Shown here: in pieces, positions 50,316 through 60,247 of the stretch
Layout of the letters: each line of letters begins with the position of its first letter
Position numbering within the stretch: the stretch's first letter is position 1
NCBI RefSeq assembly: GCF_003934165.1
Contig: NZ_ML133510.1
Location: 92,810-156,809, forward strand
Origin: Borborobacter arsenicus
GTDB lineage: Bacteria; Pseudomonadota; Alphaproteobacteria; Rhizobiales; Rhizobiaceae
Length of the DNA: 64,000 nucleotides
Direction of reading: 5' to 3'
Notes under the pieces: generated by a model
Databases searched by the model: none
What the model was told of the DNA's origin: nothing
What the model saw: the letters and a program-made list of their open reading frames with translations, nothing else
Program-made: the position numbers and the translations under genes

Positions 50316-51338
50316 TCACTCCTCCAGCAAACGGAACTCCAGATACAGGTTGCGCTGCAGGATCGAGTGGTTGTCGTCCGACATCAGCGACACCATGACG
50401 GCGCCGTCGCTGCGCCGCCATATGTCGAGCGCTTCCATATTGTCGATCTGGTAGTTCATGTCGGCCTGCATGATGACCGGGCCGTCAGCAAGCCTGCCCC
50501 GGCCGATCGTGGCTGCCTCGATGCGCCTGAGCCGCATCTTGACGCCCTGCGCCATGCTGAAGCTGCGCTCCAGTAGCAGCAGGTCGCCATCCGGCAGGAA
50601 GGCGCCATCGGTGATATCGAAGCTGTCACCGCGCCTGACGCTGAAAACACCCTTTTGCGACCCATCGAGCACGGCGGCAAAGATGTCGCCATTTTTGTCC
50701 AGGCTTCTTTCGGAAACGACAACCAGCGCGCCGCCGAGACGTCCGCCCTCGGGTGCATAGGCAATGGTTTCGAAGCCGCGATTCATGCGCAGCTCATGCG
50801 CTGGAACCAGGAAATCGAGCTGCCGGAACGGGGCTTTCATCGCTTCCGGTCGGATGCGGAACTGGGCAACCCTCTGGTTGCGCTCGAAGCCGACCGTGGC
50901 AATGCCGCCCCGGATCGCGAGGCCTTCCGCATCGACGAGCCATTTTTCGAAGATCGGTTCGCCGGCCTCGTCAATCATTTGCTGCATGCGAAAATCGGCG
51001 ATGCCGGTCGGGCGTTGGTCTTCGTCGCGCTCCAGCCGGCCGAAGAACCAGAAGCCGGTATCGGCAACACCGATGAAATTGCCTCCCGGCGAGAGGAAGC
51101 GCATGGCCGACAGCGCGCCGAAATTGCGCCCGGGCGATGTCATCTCCAACCCGCCGACGAACTCCAGCGGGCCGAACCGCGTCTCGTCGCGGCCGATATG
51201 GAATTGCGTGATCTGGCGCGAGGAGACTTCGATCGGTTCGACCGTTGAGGGATCGGCGTGAACCGGCGCAATGAGCAGCGATAAGTTCAGGGCGGCATAC
51301 GCAAATATGCGTGCAGGATTGGCCGGGTGAGGGGGCAT
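50316..51338 (-). CDS. Esterase-like activity of phytase family protein, exported
   Basis: Exported protein of 340 residues. N-terminal signal (IFAYAALNLSLLIAPVHAD), then repeated beta-rich segments typical of the phytase-like/SdiA-like beta-propeller family (FVGGLEMTSPGRNFGALSAMRFLSPGGNFIGVADTG, DAEGLAIRGGIATVGFERNQRVAQF, NMEALDIWRRSDGAVMVSLMSDDN). Enzymatic activity in this family is poorly defined. It follows cobT by 26 bp on the same strand and may be co-transcribed, although no functional tie to cobalamin is known. Confidence 0.78.
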   Translation of the reverse strand: MPPHPANPARIFAYAALNLSLLIAPVHADPSTVEPIEVSSRQITQFHIGRDETRFGPLEFVGGLEMTSPGRNFGALSAMRFLSPGGNFIGVADTGFWFFGRLERDEDQRPTGIADFRMQQMIDEAGEPIFEKWLVDAEGLAIRGGIATVGFERNQRVAQFRIRPEAMKAPFRQLDFLVPAHELRMNRGFETIAYAPEGGRLGGALVVVSERSLDKNGDIFAAVLDGSQKGVFSVRRGDSFDITDGAFLPDGDLLLLERSFSMAQGVKMRLRRIEAATIGRGRLADGPVIMQADMNYQIDNMEALDIWRRSDGAVMVSLMSDDNHSILQRNLYLEFRLLEE

Positions 51339-51364
51339 TCAGATGACCGGCGCGGAAGCGGTGT

Positions 51365-53257
51365 TCACGACGCCCGACGCAAGCCGCCGCGGCGATCGCG
51401 CGAGGGTTCCTCCTCGAACAGGGCGGCCAGCTGCTCGGTCATGGCGCCGGCGAGTTCCTCGGCATCGACGATGGTGACGGCGCGGCGATAGTAGCGGGTG
51501 ACGTCGTGGCCGATGCCGATGGCCAGCAATTCGACCGGCGAGCGCGTCTCGATCAGGTCGATCACGGCACGCAGATGCCGTTCAAGATAGTTGCCCGGAT
51601 TGACCGACAGGGTCGAATCATCGACCGGCGCGCCGTCGGAGATCATCATCAGGATCTTGCGCTGTTCCGGCCGGCCGATGAGGCGCTGATGCGCCCACAA
51701 CAGAGCTTCGCCGTCGATGTTTTCCTTGAGCAACCCTTCGCGCATCATCAGGCCGAGGTTGCGGCGGGCGCGGCGCCATGGCGCATCGGCGCTCTTGTAG
51801 ATGATATGGCGCAGATCGTTGAGGCGGCCGGGATTTACCGGCTTGCCGTCCTTCAGCCATTTCTCGCGCGCCTGCCCGCCCTTCCAGGCGCGAGTGGTGA
51901 AGCCGAGGATCTCGACCGAAACGCCGCAGCGCTCGAGCGTACGGGCAAGAATATCGGCGCAGGTGGCCGCCACCGTGATCGGGCGGCCGCGCATCGAGCC
52001 GGAATTGTCGAGAACCAGGGTCACGACAGTGTCACGGAACTTGGTGTCCCGCTCCTGCTTGAAGGAAAGCGGCTGCATCGGGTCGATGACCACGCGCACC
52101 AGGCGCGCCGGGTCGAGATAGCCTTCCTCGAGATCGAAATCCCAGGACCGGTTCTGCTGCGCCATCAGCCGCCGCTGCAAGCGGTTGGCGAGGCGCCCGA
52201 CGACACCGGAAAGATTGGCGAGCTGCTTGTCGAGGAAGGCGCGCAGCCGGTCGAGCTCCTCTTCCTCGCACAATTCCTCCGCACCGACGGTCTCGTCGAA
52301 GCCGGTGGTGAAGACCTTGTAATCGACCTCGCGCGGCAGATTGGCGAAGGGATCGTCCTTGCGCTTGGCCTCGCCCGGCGTCTCGGCATCGGCGTCGTCA
52401 TCGTCCGACATCTCGTCGGAAGTGGCGTCGGCGGCTTCCATCTCGCCTGCTTGCTCATCCTCGGGGGAGGTTTCGGACTCTTCGGATTGCGACTGGTCGG
52501 CACCCGAATCGTCCTCGGTGTTCTCCTCGCTTTGTTCCGATCCTTCCGGCTGGTCCTGATTGTCGTCCTCGGTGTCGTCCTGCTGGTCGTCACCGAGTTC
52601 CTCGGCCATGTTCATGGAGGCGAGCATATCGCGCACGGAACGGGCGAAAGCCTGCTGGTCGTCAAGCTTGGAAATGAGCCCATCGAGATCGGCGCCGGCC
52701 TTGTCTTCCACCCAGTCGCGCCAGAGCGAGACCAGCTTCTCGCCGCTCTTGGGCACCGGCCTGCCGGTCAGCTTTTCGCGCACCATCAGCGCCAGCGCTT
52801 CCTCCAGCGGTGCATCGGCCTGGCTGGACACATCGGCGAGATTGGCCTTGACGTATTTGTCCTGCAGCATGAAGCCGATATTGTCGGCAACGCCGGTGAG
52901 CGCGCGGCTGCCGATCGCTTCCACGCGTGCCTGCTCGACGGCGTCGAACACGGCACGTGCCTGCTTGCCTTCCGGCGAAAGCCTGGTGTGGATGCGCGCA
53001 TCATGGCAGGCGCGCTTGAGCGCCATGGAATCGCCGAGGCCGCGAGTTATCGCGATGTCGGCCCTGGAAGCCTTCTTCGGCAGTTCGGGCAGCCTTGCCC
53101 GGTTGCCTGCCAGCGCCGGCTTGTCCTTGGCGAAGGCGACCTCCAGCTCATGGTCGCCCGAGATTGCGCGCATGCAAACGGTGACGGCGCGCTTGAAGGC
53201 GTCCGCCTCGCCGCCGGTCTTCGGCCTGCCGCGTGTATTGTCGCCCGGACCCGCCAC
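51365..53257 (-). CDS. cobT: CobT subunit of aerobic cobaltochelatase
   Basis: Protein of 630 residues, usual length. N-terminal region typical of CobT, a long acidic linker rich in Asp/Glu/Ser/Gln (about 220-295), then a C-terminal VWA domain with the MIDAS motif [13 protein letters not shown] (about 405) and [17 protein letters not shown]. With CobS it forms the AAA+ motor that drives CobN to insert Co2+ into hydrogenobyrinic acid a,c-diamide in the aerobic B12 pathway. cobS ends 6 bp upstream on the same strand. cobN is not in the window. Confidence 0.95.
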   Translation of the reverse strand: MAGPGDNTRGRPKTGGEADAFKRAVTVCMRAISGDHELEVAFAKDKPALAGNRARLPELPKKASRADIAITRGLGDSMALKRACHDARIHTRLSPEGKQARAVFDAVEQARVEAIGSRALTGVADNIGFMLQDKYVKANLADVSSQADAPLEEALALMVREKLTGRPVPKSGEKLVSLWRDWVEDKAGADLDGLISKLDDQQAFARSVRDMLASMNMAEELGDDQQDDTEDDNQDQPEGSEQSEENTEDDSGADQSQSEESETSPEDEQAGEMEAADATSDEMSDDDDADAETPGEAKRKDDPFANLPREVDYKVFTTGFDETVGAEELCEEEELDRLRAFLDKQLANLSGVVGRLANRLQRRLMAQQNRSWDFDLEEGYLDPARLVRVVIDPMQPLSFKQERDTKFRDTVVTLVLDNSGSMRGRPITVAATCADILARTLERCGVSVEILGFTTRAWKGGQAREKWLKDGKPVNPGRLNDLRHIIYKSADAPWRRARRNLGLMMREGLLKENIDGEALLWAHQRLIGRPEQRKILMMISDGAPVDDSTLSVNPGNYLERHLRAVIDLIETRSPVELLAIGIGHDVTRYYRRAVTIVDAEELAGAMTEQLAALFEEEPSRDRRGGLRRAS

Positions 53258-53263
53258 GCAAAC

Positions 53264-54250
53264 CTACCCCAGAACGACGTTTGTCGATGATTCCGGCAGA
53301 TCCTCGCCAAAGGCGCGCTGATAGAATTCGGCGACGATGGAGCGCTCGAGCTCATCGCATTTGTTGAGGAAGGTCAGCCGGAAAGCCAGCCCGATATTGT
53401 CGAAGATCTCGGCATTTTCCGACCAGGTGATGACCGTGCGCGGGCTCATCACCGTCGACAGGTCGCCATTGATGAAGGCCGAACGCGTCATGTCGGCAAC
53501 GCGCACCATCTTATTGACGATGTCGCGGCCCTTGTCGTTGCGATAGTGCTTGGACTTGGCAAGGACGATCGCCACCTCGTTTTCATGCGGCAGGTAGTTC
53601 AGTGTGGTCACGATCGACCAGCGGTCCATCTGGGCCTGGTTGATCTGCTGGGTGCCGTGATAGAGGCCGGTCGTGTCGCCAAGACCGACCGTATTGGCGG
53701 TGGCAAACAGACGGAAGGCCGGATGCGGGCGGATGACGCGGCTCTGGTCGAGCAGCGTGAGGCGGCCGGAACTCTCCAGCACGCGCTGGATGACGAACAT
53801 CACGTCGGGGCGGCCGGCATCATACTCGTCGAAGCACAGCGCGACATTGTGCTGATAGGCCCAGGGCAGGATGCCGTCGCGGAATTCGGTGACCTGCATG
53901 CCCTCCTTGACCACGATCGCATCCTTGCCGACGAGGTCGATACGACTGACATGGCTGTCGAGATTGACGCGCACGCAGGGCCAGTTGAGGCGCGCGGCGA
54001 CCTGCTCGATATGCGTCGACTTGCCGGTGCCGTGATAGCCCGAAACCATGACGCGGCGATTATAGGCAAATCCGGCGAGGATCGCCGATGTCGTCTGCTG
54101 GTCGAACAGATAGTCCGGATCGATATCGGGCACATGTTCGGTGGTCGCCGAATAGGCCGGCACGACCATTTTCGAATCGAAGCCGAATTTCTCTTGCACC
54201 GACACGGTGGTGTCCGGCAGGTTTGCGATGTCGCGATCGACCTTGTTCAT
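53264..54250 (-). CDS. cobS: CobS AAA+ subunit of aerobic cobaltochelatase
   Basis: MoxR-type AAA+ ATPase of 328 residues. Walker [19 protein letters not shown] (about 90), Walker [24 protein letters not shown], sensor region [33 protein letters not shown] and Arg finger context. It forms a ring with CobT. ATG 54250 is chosen since homology begins at [13 protein letters not shown]; an upstream in-frame start at 54304 has no support. Confidence 0.95.
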   Translation of the reverse strand: MNKVDRDIANLPDTTVSVQEKFGFDSKMVVPAYSATTEHVPDIDPDYLFDQQTTSAILAGFAYNRRVMVSGYHGTGKSTHIEQVAARLNWPCVRVNLDSHVSRIDLVGKDAIVVKEGMQVTEFRDGILPWAYQHNVALCFDEYDAGRPDVMFVIQRVLESSGRLTLLDQSRVIRPHPAFRLFATANTVGLGDTTGLYHGTQQINQAQMDRWSIVTTLNYLPHENEVAIVLAKSKHYRNDKGRDIVNKMVRVADMTRSAFINGDLSTVMSPRTVITWSENAEIFDNIGLAFRLTFLNKCDELERSIVAEFYQRAFGEDLPESSTNVVLG

Positions 54251-54335
54251 CGTCCAGATGTCTCCACGGGCGAAAGCGTCACCTCCCGCCGGTAATCCTG
54301 TCACATTCGGGAGCGGTCTTTAGCAGACTGGACGC

Positions 54336-54953
54336 TCAACACAAACCCGCTTGTTTGAGCACGCGATAGGCCTGGAGCACATCGCGGAACCGGTCTTCCG
54401 AACCCCTGTCGCCGCCATTCGCATCGGGATGGTGGCGTTTTACGAGTTCCTTATAGCGCGCCTTGATCTCCGCGCCAGTCGCCTTTGTGGTAAGGCCAAG
54501 CGTTTCCAGCGACTTGGCCTCAAGCGGCTTTGCCTTGCGCTCGCGTGCCTGGCCGGGGTCGCGCGGGCCGCCGAACATATTGTGGGGGTCGCGCATGCGG
54601 TTGTAGTAGCCAGCGCGGCCGGAGCGCTGCTGGGCAAAATCAGGAGCCGAGCGCATCGAGCCATTGGTGCCGATGGTCCAGGTCGGGCGGTGGCCGGTCA
54701 GGGCCTCCTTCTGGAAACGCGCGATCTCGCTGTCGGGCACGCCGGAAAAATAGTTGAAGCCCTTGTTGTATTCGCGCACGTGATCGAAGCAGAAGCGAAA
54801 ATACTCGCCCTCCTTCAACCTGCCGACAGGCGCGCGATGGGTGCCCGGCTGCTTGCAGCCGTCCCACTGGCAGATAGGCGCCTGTGCCTTGGCTTCCGCC
54901 TGCGGATCCGGGCGCACCCGAATCTTTTCGAAATATTTTGGATAGGGTTTCAT
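54336..54953 (-). CDS. J-domain (DnaJ-like) protein
   Basis: Protein of 205 residues. The N-terminal two thirds are specific to alphaproteobacteria: ICQWDGCKQPGTHRAPVGR, with a Cys pair, and FRFCFDHVREYNKGFNYFSG. The C-terminal J domain (about 145-203) reads LETLGLTTKATGAEIKARYKELVKRHHPDANGG, with the HPD motif needed to stimulate DnaK. It is usually found beside cobS in Rhizobiales, as here (85 bp away). ATG 54953 starts the conserved part. A housekeeping co-chaperone of unknown client. Confidence 0.9.
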   Translation of the reverse strand: MKPYPKYFEKIRVRPDPQAEAKAQAPICQWDGCKQPGTHRAPVGRLKEGEYFRFCFDHVREYNKGFNYFSGVPDSEIARFQKEALTGHRPTWTIGTNGSMRSAPDFAQQRSGRAGYYNRMRDPHNMFGGPRDPGQARERKAKPLEAKSLETLGLTTKATGAEIKARYKELVKRHHPDANGGDRGSEDRFRDVLQAYRVLKQAGLC

Positions 54954-55166
54954 TTCTGCCCATTTAGGGGAAGTTGGCTGTGCAGAACAAGAATTGACTT
55001 TTCTGCAATGACCACTCTGACCGCTGAATCGCGGCAACTTGGCTCCTCGGCCGGGCCGTCTCGCCCGCATTGTGGCGCAGCATCGTAGCCATAGCCCAAA
55101 TGGGCATGCGGATGCGGTCATTTCAAGAGCGACGATTGACCCTCGGTGAGGCCGTTGAACCGGTCT

Positions 55167-56054
55167 TCAGGCGCCGGGAGGCGCGACGGTTACCGTCAGA
55201 CGCGAGAAGAAGGCGTCGCGGATGGCTTTTGCCATGCTTTCCACCGCCTCGTTTGCGGGGCCGGGCGCGCGATGCAGCACGACATTGGAGGCATCGATCT
55301 CGCCGAAACCGTCTTGCGCCGTCAGTTCGCGGCACCCGGAAGGAATATTGCTGCGCGACATCGGCGCTATGGCAAGACCTGAAGCAACGGCAAGTTTGAG
55401 GCCGCCTGTGGTGTCGCTCGTATAGGCGACGCGATAGGCCATGCCGCGCTCCTCAAGCGACTTGATGGCGAAATCCTTGCACCAGCCGGCACGGTTGTAG
55501 AGCGCCACAGGCAGCGGTGTTTCCTCATGAAGCGAATGCAGGTTGGACGTGACCCACACTGTGGGATCGCGCATCAGCACCTCGCCATCCGAATAATCCT
55601 GCCATTCGAAAATGACGGCAAGGTCGAGTTCTCCTGCCTCCAGTGCCGCGATCTGCGAGGCTGAATGCGCATATTTGACGGTGATCTCGACCCTCGGATG
55701 CACCTTGGCGAAAACCTCCAGCGCCCGCGACAGGATCGAATGGCCGTACTCCTCGGGAATTCCGATCCGAACAGGTCCGTCCAGCGGCGCAGCTTTCAGC
55801 GATGCTGCCGTTTCGTTGAGGAGAGCGACGATGCGGCGCGCATTGGTGATGAGCTCCCGGCCCTTCCGGGTCAGGCTGACGCCGCGCGGGCCGCGCTCGA
55901 ACAGCATGTCGCCAACCATGTCCTCCAGGCGCTTGATCTGCATGGACACGGCCGATTGCGTGCGGCTGACCTGATCGGCTGCCTTGGTGAAATTCCCCGC
56001 CTCCGCAACCGCCACGAAGGTCCGCAGCAAGTCGCTGTCGAGATGGATGGTCAT
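55167..56054 (-). CDS. LysR-family regulator (LrhA-like)
   Basis: Regulator of 295 residues. HTH: LDSDLLRTFVAVAEAGNFTKAADQVSRTQSAVSMQIKRLEDMVG, then FERGPRGVSLTRKGRELI and a LysR ligand domain. TQSAVSMQIKRLE is the form of the LrhA/HexA subgroup. It is divergent from the DMT transporter gene (gap 56055-56292, 238 bp), which is its likely target. The 213-bp gap downstream (54954-55166) shows no feature. Confidence 0.88.
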   Translation of the reverse strand: MTIHLDSDLLRTFVAVAEAGNFTKAADQVSRTQSAVSMQIKRLEDMVGDMLFERGPRGVSLTRKGRELITNARRIVALLNETAASLKAAPLDGPVRIGIPEEYGHSILSRALEVFAKVHPRVEITVKYAHSASQIAALEAGELDLAVIFEWQDYSDGEVLMRDPTVWVTSNLHSLHEETPLPVALYNRAGWCKDFAIKSLEERGMAYRVAYTSDTTGGLKLAVASGLAIAPMSRSNIPSGCRELTAQDGFGEIDASNVVLHRAPGPANEAVESMAKAIRDAFFSRLTVTVAPPGA

Positions 56055-56292
56055 ATCGCTTCAGCCATAAGAAATATTGATTGCTGGCATCATTCCAATT
56101 CGTTTGAAACATGTCAATCTGCGGTGGATAGTCGTTCCCGAACGAAGATGCAGACAAAGGCGCTGCGATTGCACGGCGCCCGTTTTGGCAGAAAGTCCTC
56201 ACTCACCCGCAGTCCCGAGAAGGGCCGCGGGTTCTTTTTGTCAAAGCATCGAGCGGCTTCGCCAGGGAATAGCGCGAAAGGCGTTCGCCATC

Positions 56293-57216
56293 ATGCAAAA
56301 CCGCATCCTGCGCGGCATTTTGTGTCTGTGTCTGGGCATTCTGGTCTTTTCGCTGCAGGATCCGATCATCAAGGCCGTTTCCGGCTCCTATCCGCTGATG
56401 CAGGTCATGGCGATCAGGTCTGTCGTGGCCCTGCCGATCCTTCTGGCCATCGTTCACAGGGATGTCGGCCTCGCCGCGCTGCACTCGCCGAGCAGCAGGC
56501 TGCTCATCGTGCGGGCGCTGGCGCTTTTCACCTCCTACACCGCCTATTATCTGGGGCTGGCGGCGCTCTCTTTGGCCGACGCCGTGGCGCTTTATTTCAC
56601 CGCACCGCTGTTCATCATGGTGATGGCCGGTCCTTATCTCGGCGAGCGCGTGGCGTGGCAAACCCTGGCGACGGCCCTTGTCGGGCTGGCCGGTGTGCTG
56701 GTGATGCTGCGGCCCGGCCAAGGCCTATTCGAATGGGCGGCCATGCTGTCGCTGCTCGCCGCCTGCCTCTACGGATTCTCGCAACTGATGGCGCGCAAAC
56801 TCGGTGCCACCGAGTCGCCAACCGTCATGACCTTCTATCAGAACGGGGTCTATCTGCTCGGCGCAGCCGTGGTCAGCGTGTTGTTTTCGGTTGTCACCAT
56901 AGAGGGACTGGTCCATCCAAGCCTGCAATTCCTCATTCGGCCTTGGGTGTGGCCGACGGTGACGGATCTGCTCTTGATGGCCTCATGCGGCGTGATCGCC
57001 TCCATCGGCATGATCCTGCTGTCGCAAGCCTATCGGCTCGCGCCTGCCAATATCGTCGCGACCTTCGAATATACCGGCATTTTGTGGGCGCCGCTGTGGG
57101 GGTTCCTGTTCTTTGCGGAGGTTCCGCACGGCTCGACCCTGACGGGGGCCTGCCTGATCGTTGGCGCAGGCCTGTTTGCTCTCAACTTCCGTCTGGGGCG
57201 AAAAGTGCCCGCATAA
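56293..57216 (+). CDS. DMT-superfamily (EamA) membrane transporter
   Basis: Ten-helix transporter of 307 residues made of two EamA repeats (about 5-135 and 150-290). Typical pieces: VFSLQDPIIKAVSGSYPLMQVMAIRS, LADAVALYFTAPLFIMVMAGPYLGERV, and the second-half LAPANIVATFEYTGILWAPLWGFLFFAEVP. Such proteins export small metabolites; the substrate is not predictable. ATG 56293 is placed at the start of homology; the in-frame upstream region (from 56077) is non-coding in character. Confidence 0.88.
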   Translation: MQNRILRGILCLCLGILVFSLQDPIIKAVSGSYPLMQVMAIRSVVALPILLAIVHRDVGLAALHSPSSRLLIVRALALFTSYTAYYLGLAALSLADAVALYFTAPLFIMVMAGPYLGERVAWQTLATALVGLAGVLVMLRPGQGLFEWAAMLSLLAACLYGFSQLMARKLGATESPTVMTFYQNGVYLLGAAVVSVLFSVVTIEGLVHPSLQFLIRPWVWPTVTDLLLMASCGVIASIGMILLSQAYRLAPANIVATFEYTGILWAPLWGFLFFAEVPHGSTLTGACLIVGAGLFALNFRLGRKVPA

Positions 57217-57286
57217 GAAGACAGGCGCCGTACTTTATTTGGCCATTTCGTGATCCTATCTGCGGGGTCGATTCGACCACCACAGG

Positions 57287-58198
57287 ATGGCGACCTTGCC
57301 GAAACCGAAATCCAGAAAGCGGGCGCTTCTCGTCGTCAATCCGAAGGCGCGGCGCGGCACCGGATCGATCCGCGCCGCCGTCGAGATCCTGCGCGCAAGC
57401 GGGATCGATGCCACCGAGACAGCCATCAGCCGCGATGAGACCATGGCCGACCTCATCCGGCGGGAGGCTGAATCATATGACCTCGTCATTGTCGGCGGCG
57501 GCGACGGGACACTGAATGCGGCGGCTCCCGGCCTGGTCGACACCGGCTTGCCGCTCGGCGTCCTGCCACTGGGCACCGCCAATGATTTCGCGCGCACGCT
57601 TGGCATAGCGCCGGACCCGTCACAGGCTGCCCGCATCATCGCCGCCGGCTTCCAGGCCCCCATCGATCTCGGTGAAGTCAACGGCCATCTGTTCTTCAAT
57701 GTCGCCAGCATCGGCTTCAGTGCGGAACTTGCTGCCGACCTGACCGAACATGCCAAGAAGCGCTGGGGCAAGCTCGGCTATGGTATCGCCGCGGCACGGA
57801 TTCTTGCCCGTTCACAGCTGTTTTCCGCCTATCTCGACCACGACGGAACCACCGAGAAGATCAGGACACTGCAGGTTTCGGTCGGCAACGGCCGCCACTA
57901 TGGCGGCGGCATGACGGTCGAGGAAACCGCAACCGCCGATGACGGCAAGCTCGATTTCTACAGCCTCGAGGTCGATCACTGGTGGCGGTTGCTGGCACTG
58001 TTGCCCAGCCTGCGAAAGGGCACGCATGGGCGTTGGGACGATGTCCGCGCCTTCCAGACCACCGAGGTGACGATCCGCACCAGCCGGCCGCGGCCCGTCA
58101 ACACCGATGGCGAACTCAGCACGTGGACGCCGGCGCATTTCCGCATCAGGCCGAAGGCTATATCAGTCTTTACGCCCGACGCAGAGAAGGCGAAATAG
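57287..58198 (+). CDS. YegS/DAGK-family lipid kinase
   Basis: Lipid kinase of 303 residues. The diacylglycerol-kinase catalytic domain shows VVNPKARRGTG, IVGGGDGTLNAAAPGL (nucleotide-binding GGGDGT, about 70-85) and PLGTANDFARTL. The second domain has VSVGNGRHYGGGM and DGELSTWTPAHFRI. It phosphorylates a lipid, probably diacylglycerol or phosphatidylglycerol, at the inner membrane surface. Stands alone; convergent with hpt 11 bp away. Confidence 0.9.
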   Translation: MATLPKPKSRKRALLVVNPKARRGTGSIRAAVEILRASGIDATETAISRDETMADLIRREAESYDLVIVGGGDGTLNAAAPGLVDTGLPLGVLPLGTANDFARTLGIAPDPSQAARIIAAGFQAPIDLGEVNGHLFFNVASIGFSAELAADLTEHAKKRWGKLGYGIAAARILARSQLFSAYLDHDGTTEKIRTLQVSVGNGRHYGGGMTVEETATADDGKLDFYSLEVDHWWRLLALLPSLRKGTHGRWDDVRAFQTTEVTIRTSRPRPVNTDGELSTWTPAHFRIRPKAISVFTPDAEKAK

Positions 58199-58209
58199 CG
58201 AAGGGCCGC

Positions 58210-58752
58210 TCAGGCGTCGCCTTTCACCACGCCGACGAAGGGCAGTTCCCGGAACGCATGGGCAACATCCATGCCGTAGCCGACCACGAAATAGTCAGGG
58301 CAGTCGAAGCCGACATAATCGGCATCGAGCGTGGTCTTGCGGCGCATGCGCTTGTCGAGCAGCACCGCAAGCGAGCAGCTTTTTGCACCACGCGAGAGCA
58401 TGAGATCGCGGGTGAACTGCAGCGTCTTGCCCGATTCGAGTATGTCGTCGATCAGCAGCACGTCGCGGCCGGCCACCTCATTGTCGATGTCGCGCAGCAC
58501 GCGGACCTCGCCGCTCGTGGTGCCGGTGCCGTAACTCGAGATGAAGATGAACTCGACTTCCGGCGACAGGCCAACATCGTGCATGGCGCGGATAAGATCG
58601 GCGGCGAAGATGAAGGAGCCTTTCAGGATCGAGATGACGAGCAGATCGGTATAGTCGCGGGCGGCTATTTCCTTGGCCAATTCCAGGTTGCGCCGGGCGA
58701 TCGCCGAAGCGCTGAACAGCACCTCGATCTCCTTGTCGCGCACGATTGGCAT
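58210..58752 (-). CDS. hpt: Hypoxanthine phosphoribosyltransferase
   Basis: Purine salvage enzyme, 180 residues: hypoxanthine (or guanine) + PRPP to IMP (or GMP). PRPP-binding motif DVLLIDDILESGKTL (about 100-114), purine loop region DYVGFDCPDYFVVGYGMD (about 150-167), and N-terminal ISILKGSFIFAADLIRAM. The start is 3 bp after the stop of the upstream membrane-protein gene, so they form an operon. Confidence 0.94.
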   Translation of the reverse strand: MPIVRDKEIEVLFSASAIARRNLELAKEIAARDYTDLLVISILKGSFIFAADLIRAMHDVGLSPEVEFIFISSYGTGTTSGEVRVLRDIDNEVAGRDVLLIDDILESGKTLQFTRDLMLSRGAKSCSLAVLLDKRMRRKTTLDADYVGFDCPDYFVVGYGMDVAHAFRELPFVGVVKGDA

Positions 58753-58755
58753 CGC

Positions 58756-59400
58756 CTACTCCCCGAACGTCACAGAAACCATCTTCACCCCGTTCTTAGG
58801 CACGTCAAGGCGGCTGGAAAAGGCAAATCTGTGTCCCGCCGCCAATGGTTCTGCCGCTGTCCCCAGATTGTAGCGGGTCGTCTTCCCCTCATTGCCGGTG
58901 ACATGGATTTCAAGCGGCGGCAGCATCGTTGGAAGGGAACCGCCATTGATCGCTTCGGCTTCGACCAGCAGCACCGGCCCGGTCAAGGTTTCCTCGATTC
59001 GCGAGGTGATGCCGGTGATGCTTATCCGCGGCCCGGCGTCGGCCAGGCTAGGCAAGGCGGCTGGGCGGATCAGCGAATGTCCGCCCGATGTCCAGATTGC
59101 AGCGGCGGCAAGCACGAAGCCGATCACCCAGAAAAGCGGCCCGGCTCGCGGCGACCCGCGGGCAGGCTCATCGGCGTCGATTGCGTGGCGAAGCATGTCC
59201 ATGCCGCCGGGCGCCCGCGCTGCGGCGAAGCTTCTTGCATGCTCGTGCCGGGGGGCACCATCCGGCGCCAGGACAGTCTCATAATCCGCTTCGACAATGT
59301 CGTGGTCTTCGCCCGGCAGAGAGCGGCCGGGCGCAGCGTCGAACACCGCCTCCGTCATGATTTCGCCGGAAACCGGGCGTGCGGTGCGAATATCGGCCAT
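58756..59400 (-). CDS. Hypothetical single-helix membrane protein upstream of hpt
   Basis: Protein of 214 residues: a polar N-terminal half (about 1-85), one helix (GPLFWVIGFVLAAAAIWTSGG, about 88-108), and a C-terminal half with a beta-rich, FxLyD/Fn3-like look (LVEAEAINGGSLPTMLPPLEIHVTGNEG, RFAFSSRLDVPKNGVKMVSVTFGE). In many Rhizobiales the gene next to ftsEX at this place carries an N-terminal zinc ribbon; here no CxxC pair is seen. Function unknown. Divergent from ftsE (187 bp gap). Confidence 0.7.
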   Translation of the reverse strand: MADIRTARPVSGEIMTEAVFDAAPGRSLPGEDHDIVEADYETVLAPDGAPRHEHARSFAAARAPGGMDMLRHAIDADEPARGSPRAGPLFWVIGFVLAAAAIWTSGGHSLIRPAALPSLADAGPRISITGITSRIEETLTGPVLLVEAEAINGGSLPTMLPPLEIHVTGNEGKTTRYNLGTAAEPLAAGHRFAFSSRLDVPKNGVKMVSVTFGE

Positions 59401-59587
59401 TGCGGACGGGTCATCCTCACGAACTTTCCCGATTTCGGAGGTACGCGGAATTAGTTAATGCTTCGCCACCATCGGCGAATCAGGCTGTGGATGGCGGTGA
59501 AATTTAACCGATGGTTAACCATGCGGTCCGATGGTCTTTTAAGCTGTGGTCCTGAATGAGGGTCCTCAACATCCAGGATTTGTCCAC

Positions 59588-60247
59588 GTGATTCGTTTCG
59601 AGAATGTCGGCCTGCGCTATGGGATGGGTTCGGAGATTCTCCGCGACATCTCCTTTCACATCCCCGAGCGCTCGTTCCAGTTCCTGAGCGGGCCTTCGGG
59701 CGCGGGCAAGACGACGCTGCTGCGCCTGCTGTTCATGTCGCTCAAGCCGACCCGCGGCCTGATCACCATTTTCGGCAAGGACCGTTCGCGCATCTCGCGC
59801 CAGGAACTGCCGCTGCTGCGGCGGCGCATCGGCATCGTCTTCCAGGATTTCCGCCTGCTCGACCATATGACGACCTACGAGAATGTCGCGCTGCCCTTGC
59901 GGGTGCGCGGCCGCGAGGAGGCGAGCTACCGCAACGACGTCACCGAATTGCTGAAATGGGTGGGCCTCGGCGAGCGCATGCATGTCCTGCCGCCGGTGCT
60001 GTCGGGCGGCGAAAAGCAGCGTGCAGCGATCGCCCGCGCCCTGATCGAGCAGCCGGAGATCCTGCTGGCCGATGAGCCGACCGGCAATGTCGATCCGCCG
60101 CTGGCGCGCCGCTTGCTGCGCCTTTTCATCGAGCTCAACCGGCTGGGAACCGCCGTTGTCATCGCAACCCACGATCTCGGCCTGATGGAGCAGGTCGATG
60201 CCCGACGCATGATCCTGGCCAATGGAAGGCTCGACATCTATGACTGA
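59588..60247 (+). CDS. ftsE: FtsE cell-division ABC ATPase
   Basis: ATPase of 219 residues. Walker A LSGPSGAGKTTLLRLLFM (about 34-51), Q-loop IVFQDFRLLDHMTTYENVAL, signature PVLSGGEKQRAAIARAL, Walker B ILLADEPTGNVDP and H-loop IATHDL. With FtsX it regulates peptidoglycan hydrolysis at the division site. The start is GTG 59588, giving (M)IRFENVGLRYGMG as in rhizobial FtsE; the ATG-like start at 59546 adds 14 unrelated residues. It overlaps ftsX by 8 bp. Confidence 0.94.
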   Translation: MIRFENVGLRYGMGSEILRDISFHIPERSFQFLSGPSGAGKTTLLRLLFMSLKPTRGLITIFGKDRSRISRQELPLLRRRIGIVFQDFRLLDHMTTYENVALPLRVRGREEASYRNDVTELLKWVGLGERMHVLPPVLSGGEKQRAAIARALIEQPEILLADEPTGNVDPPLARRLLRLFIELNRLGTAVVIATHDLGLMEQVDARRMILANGRLDIYD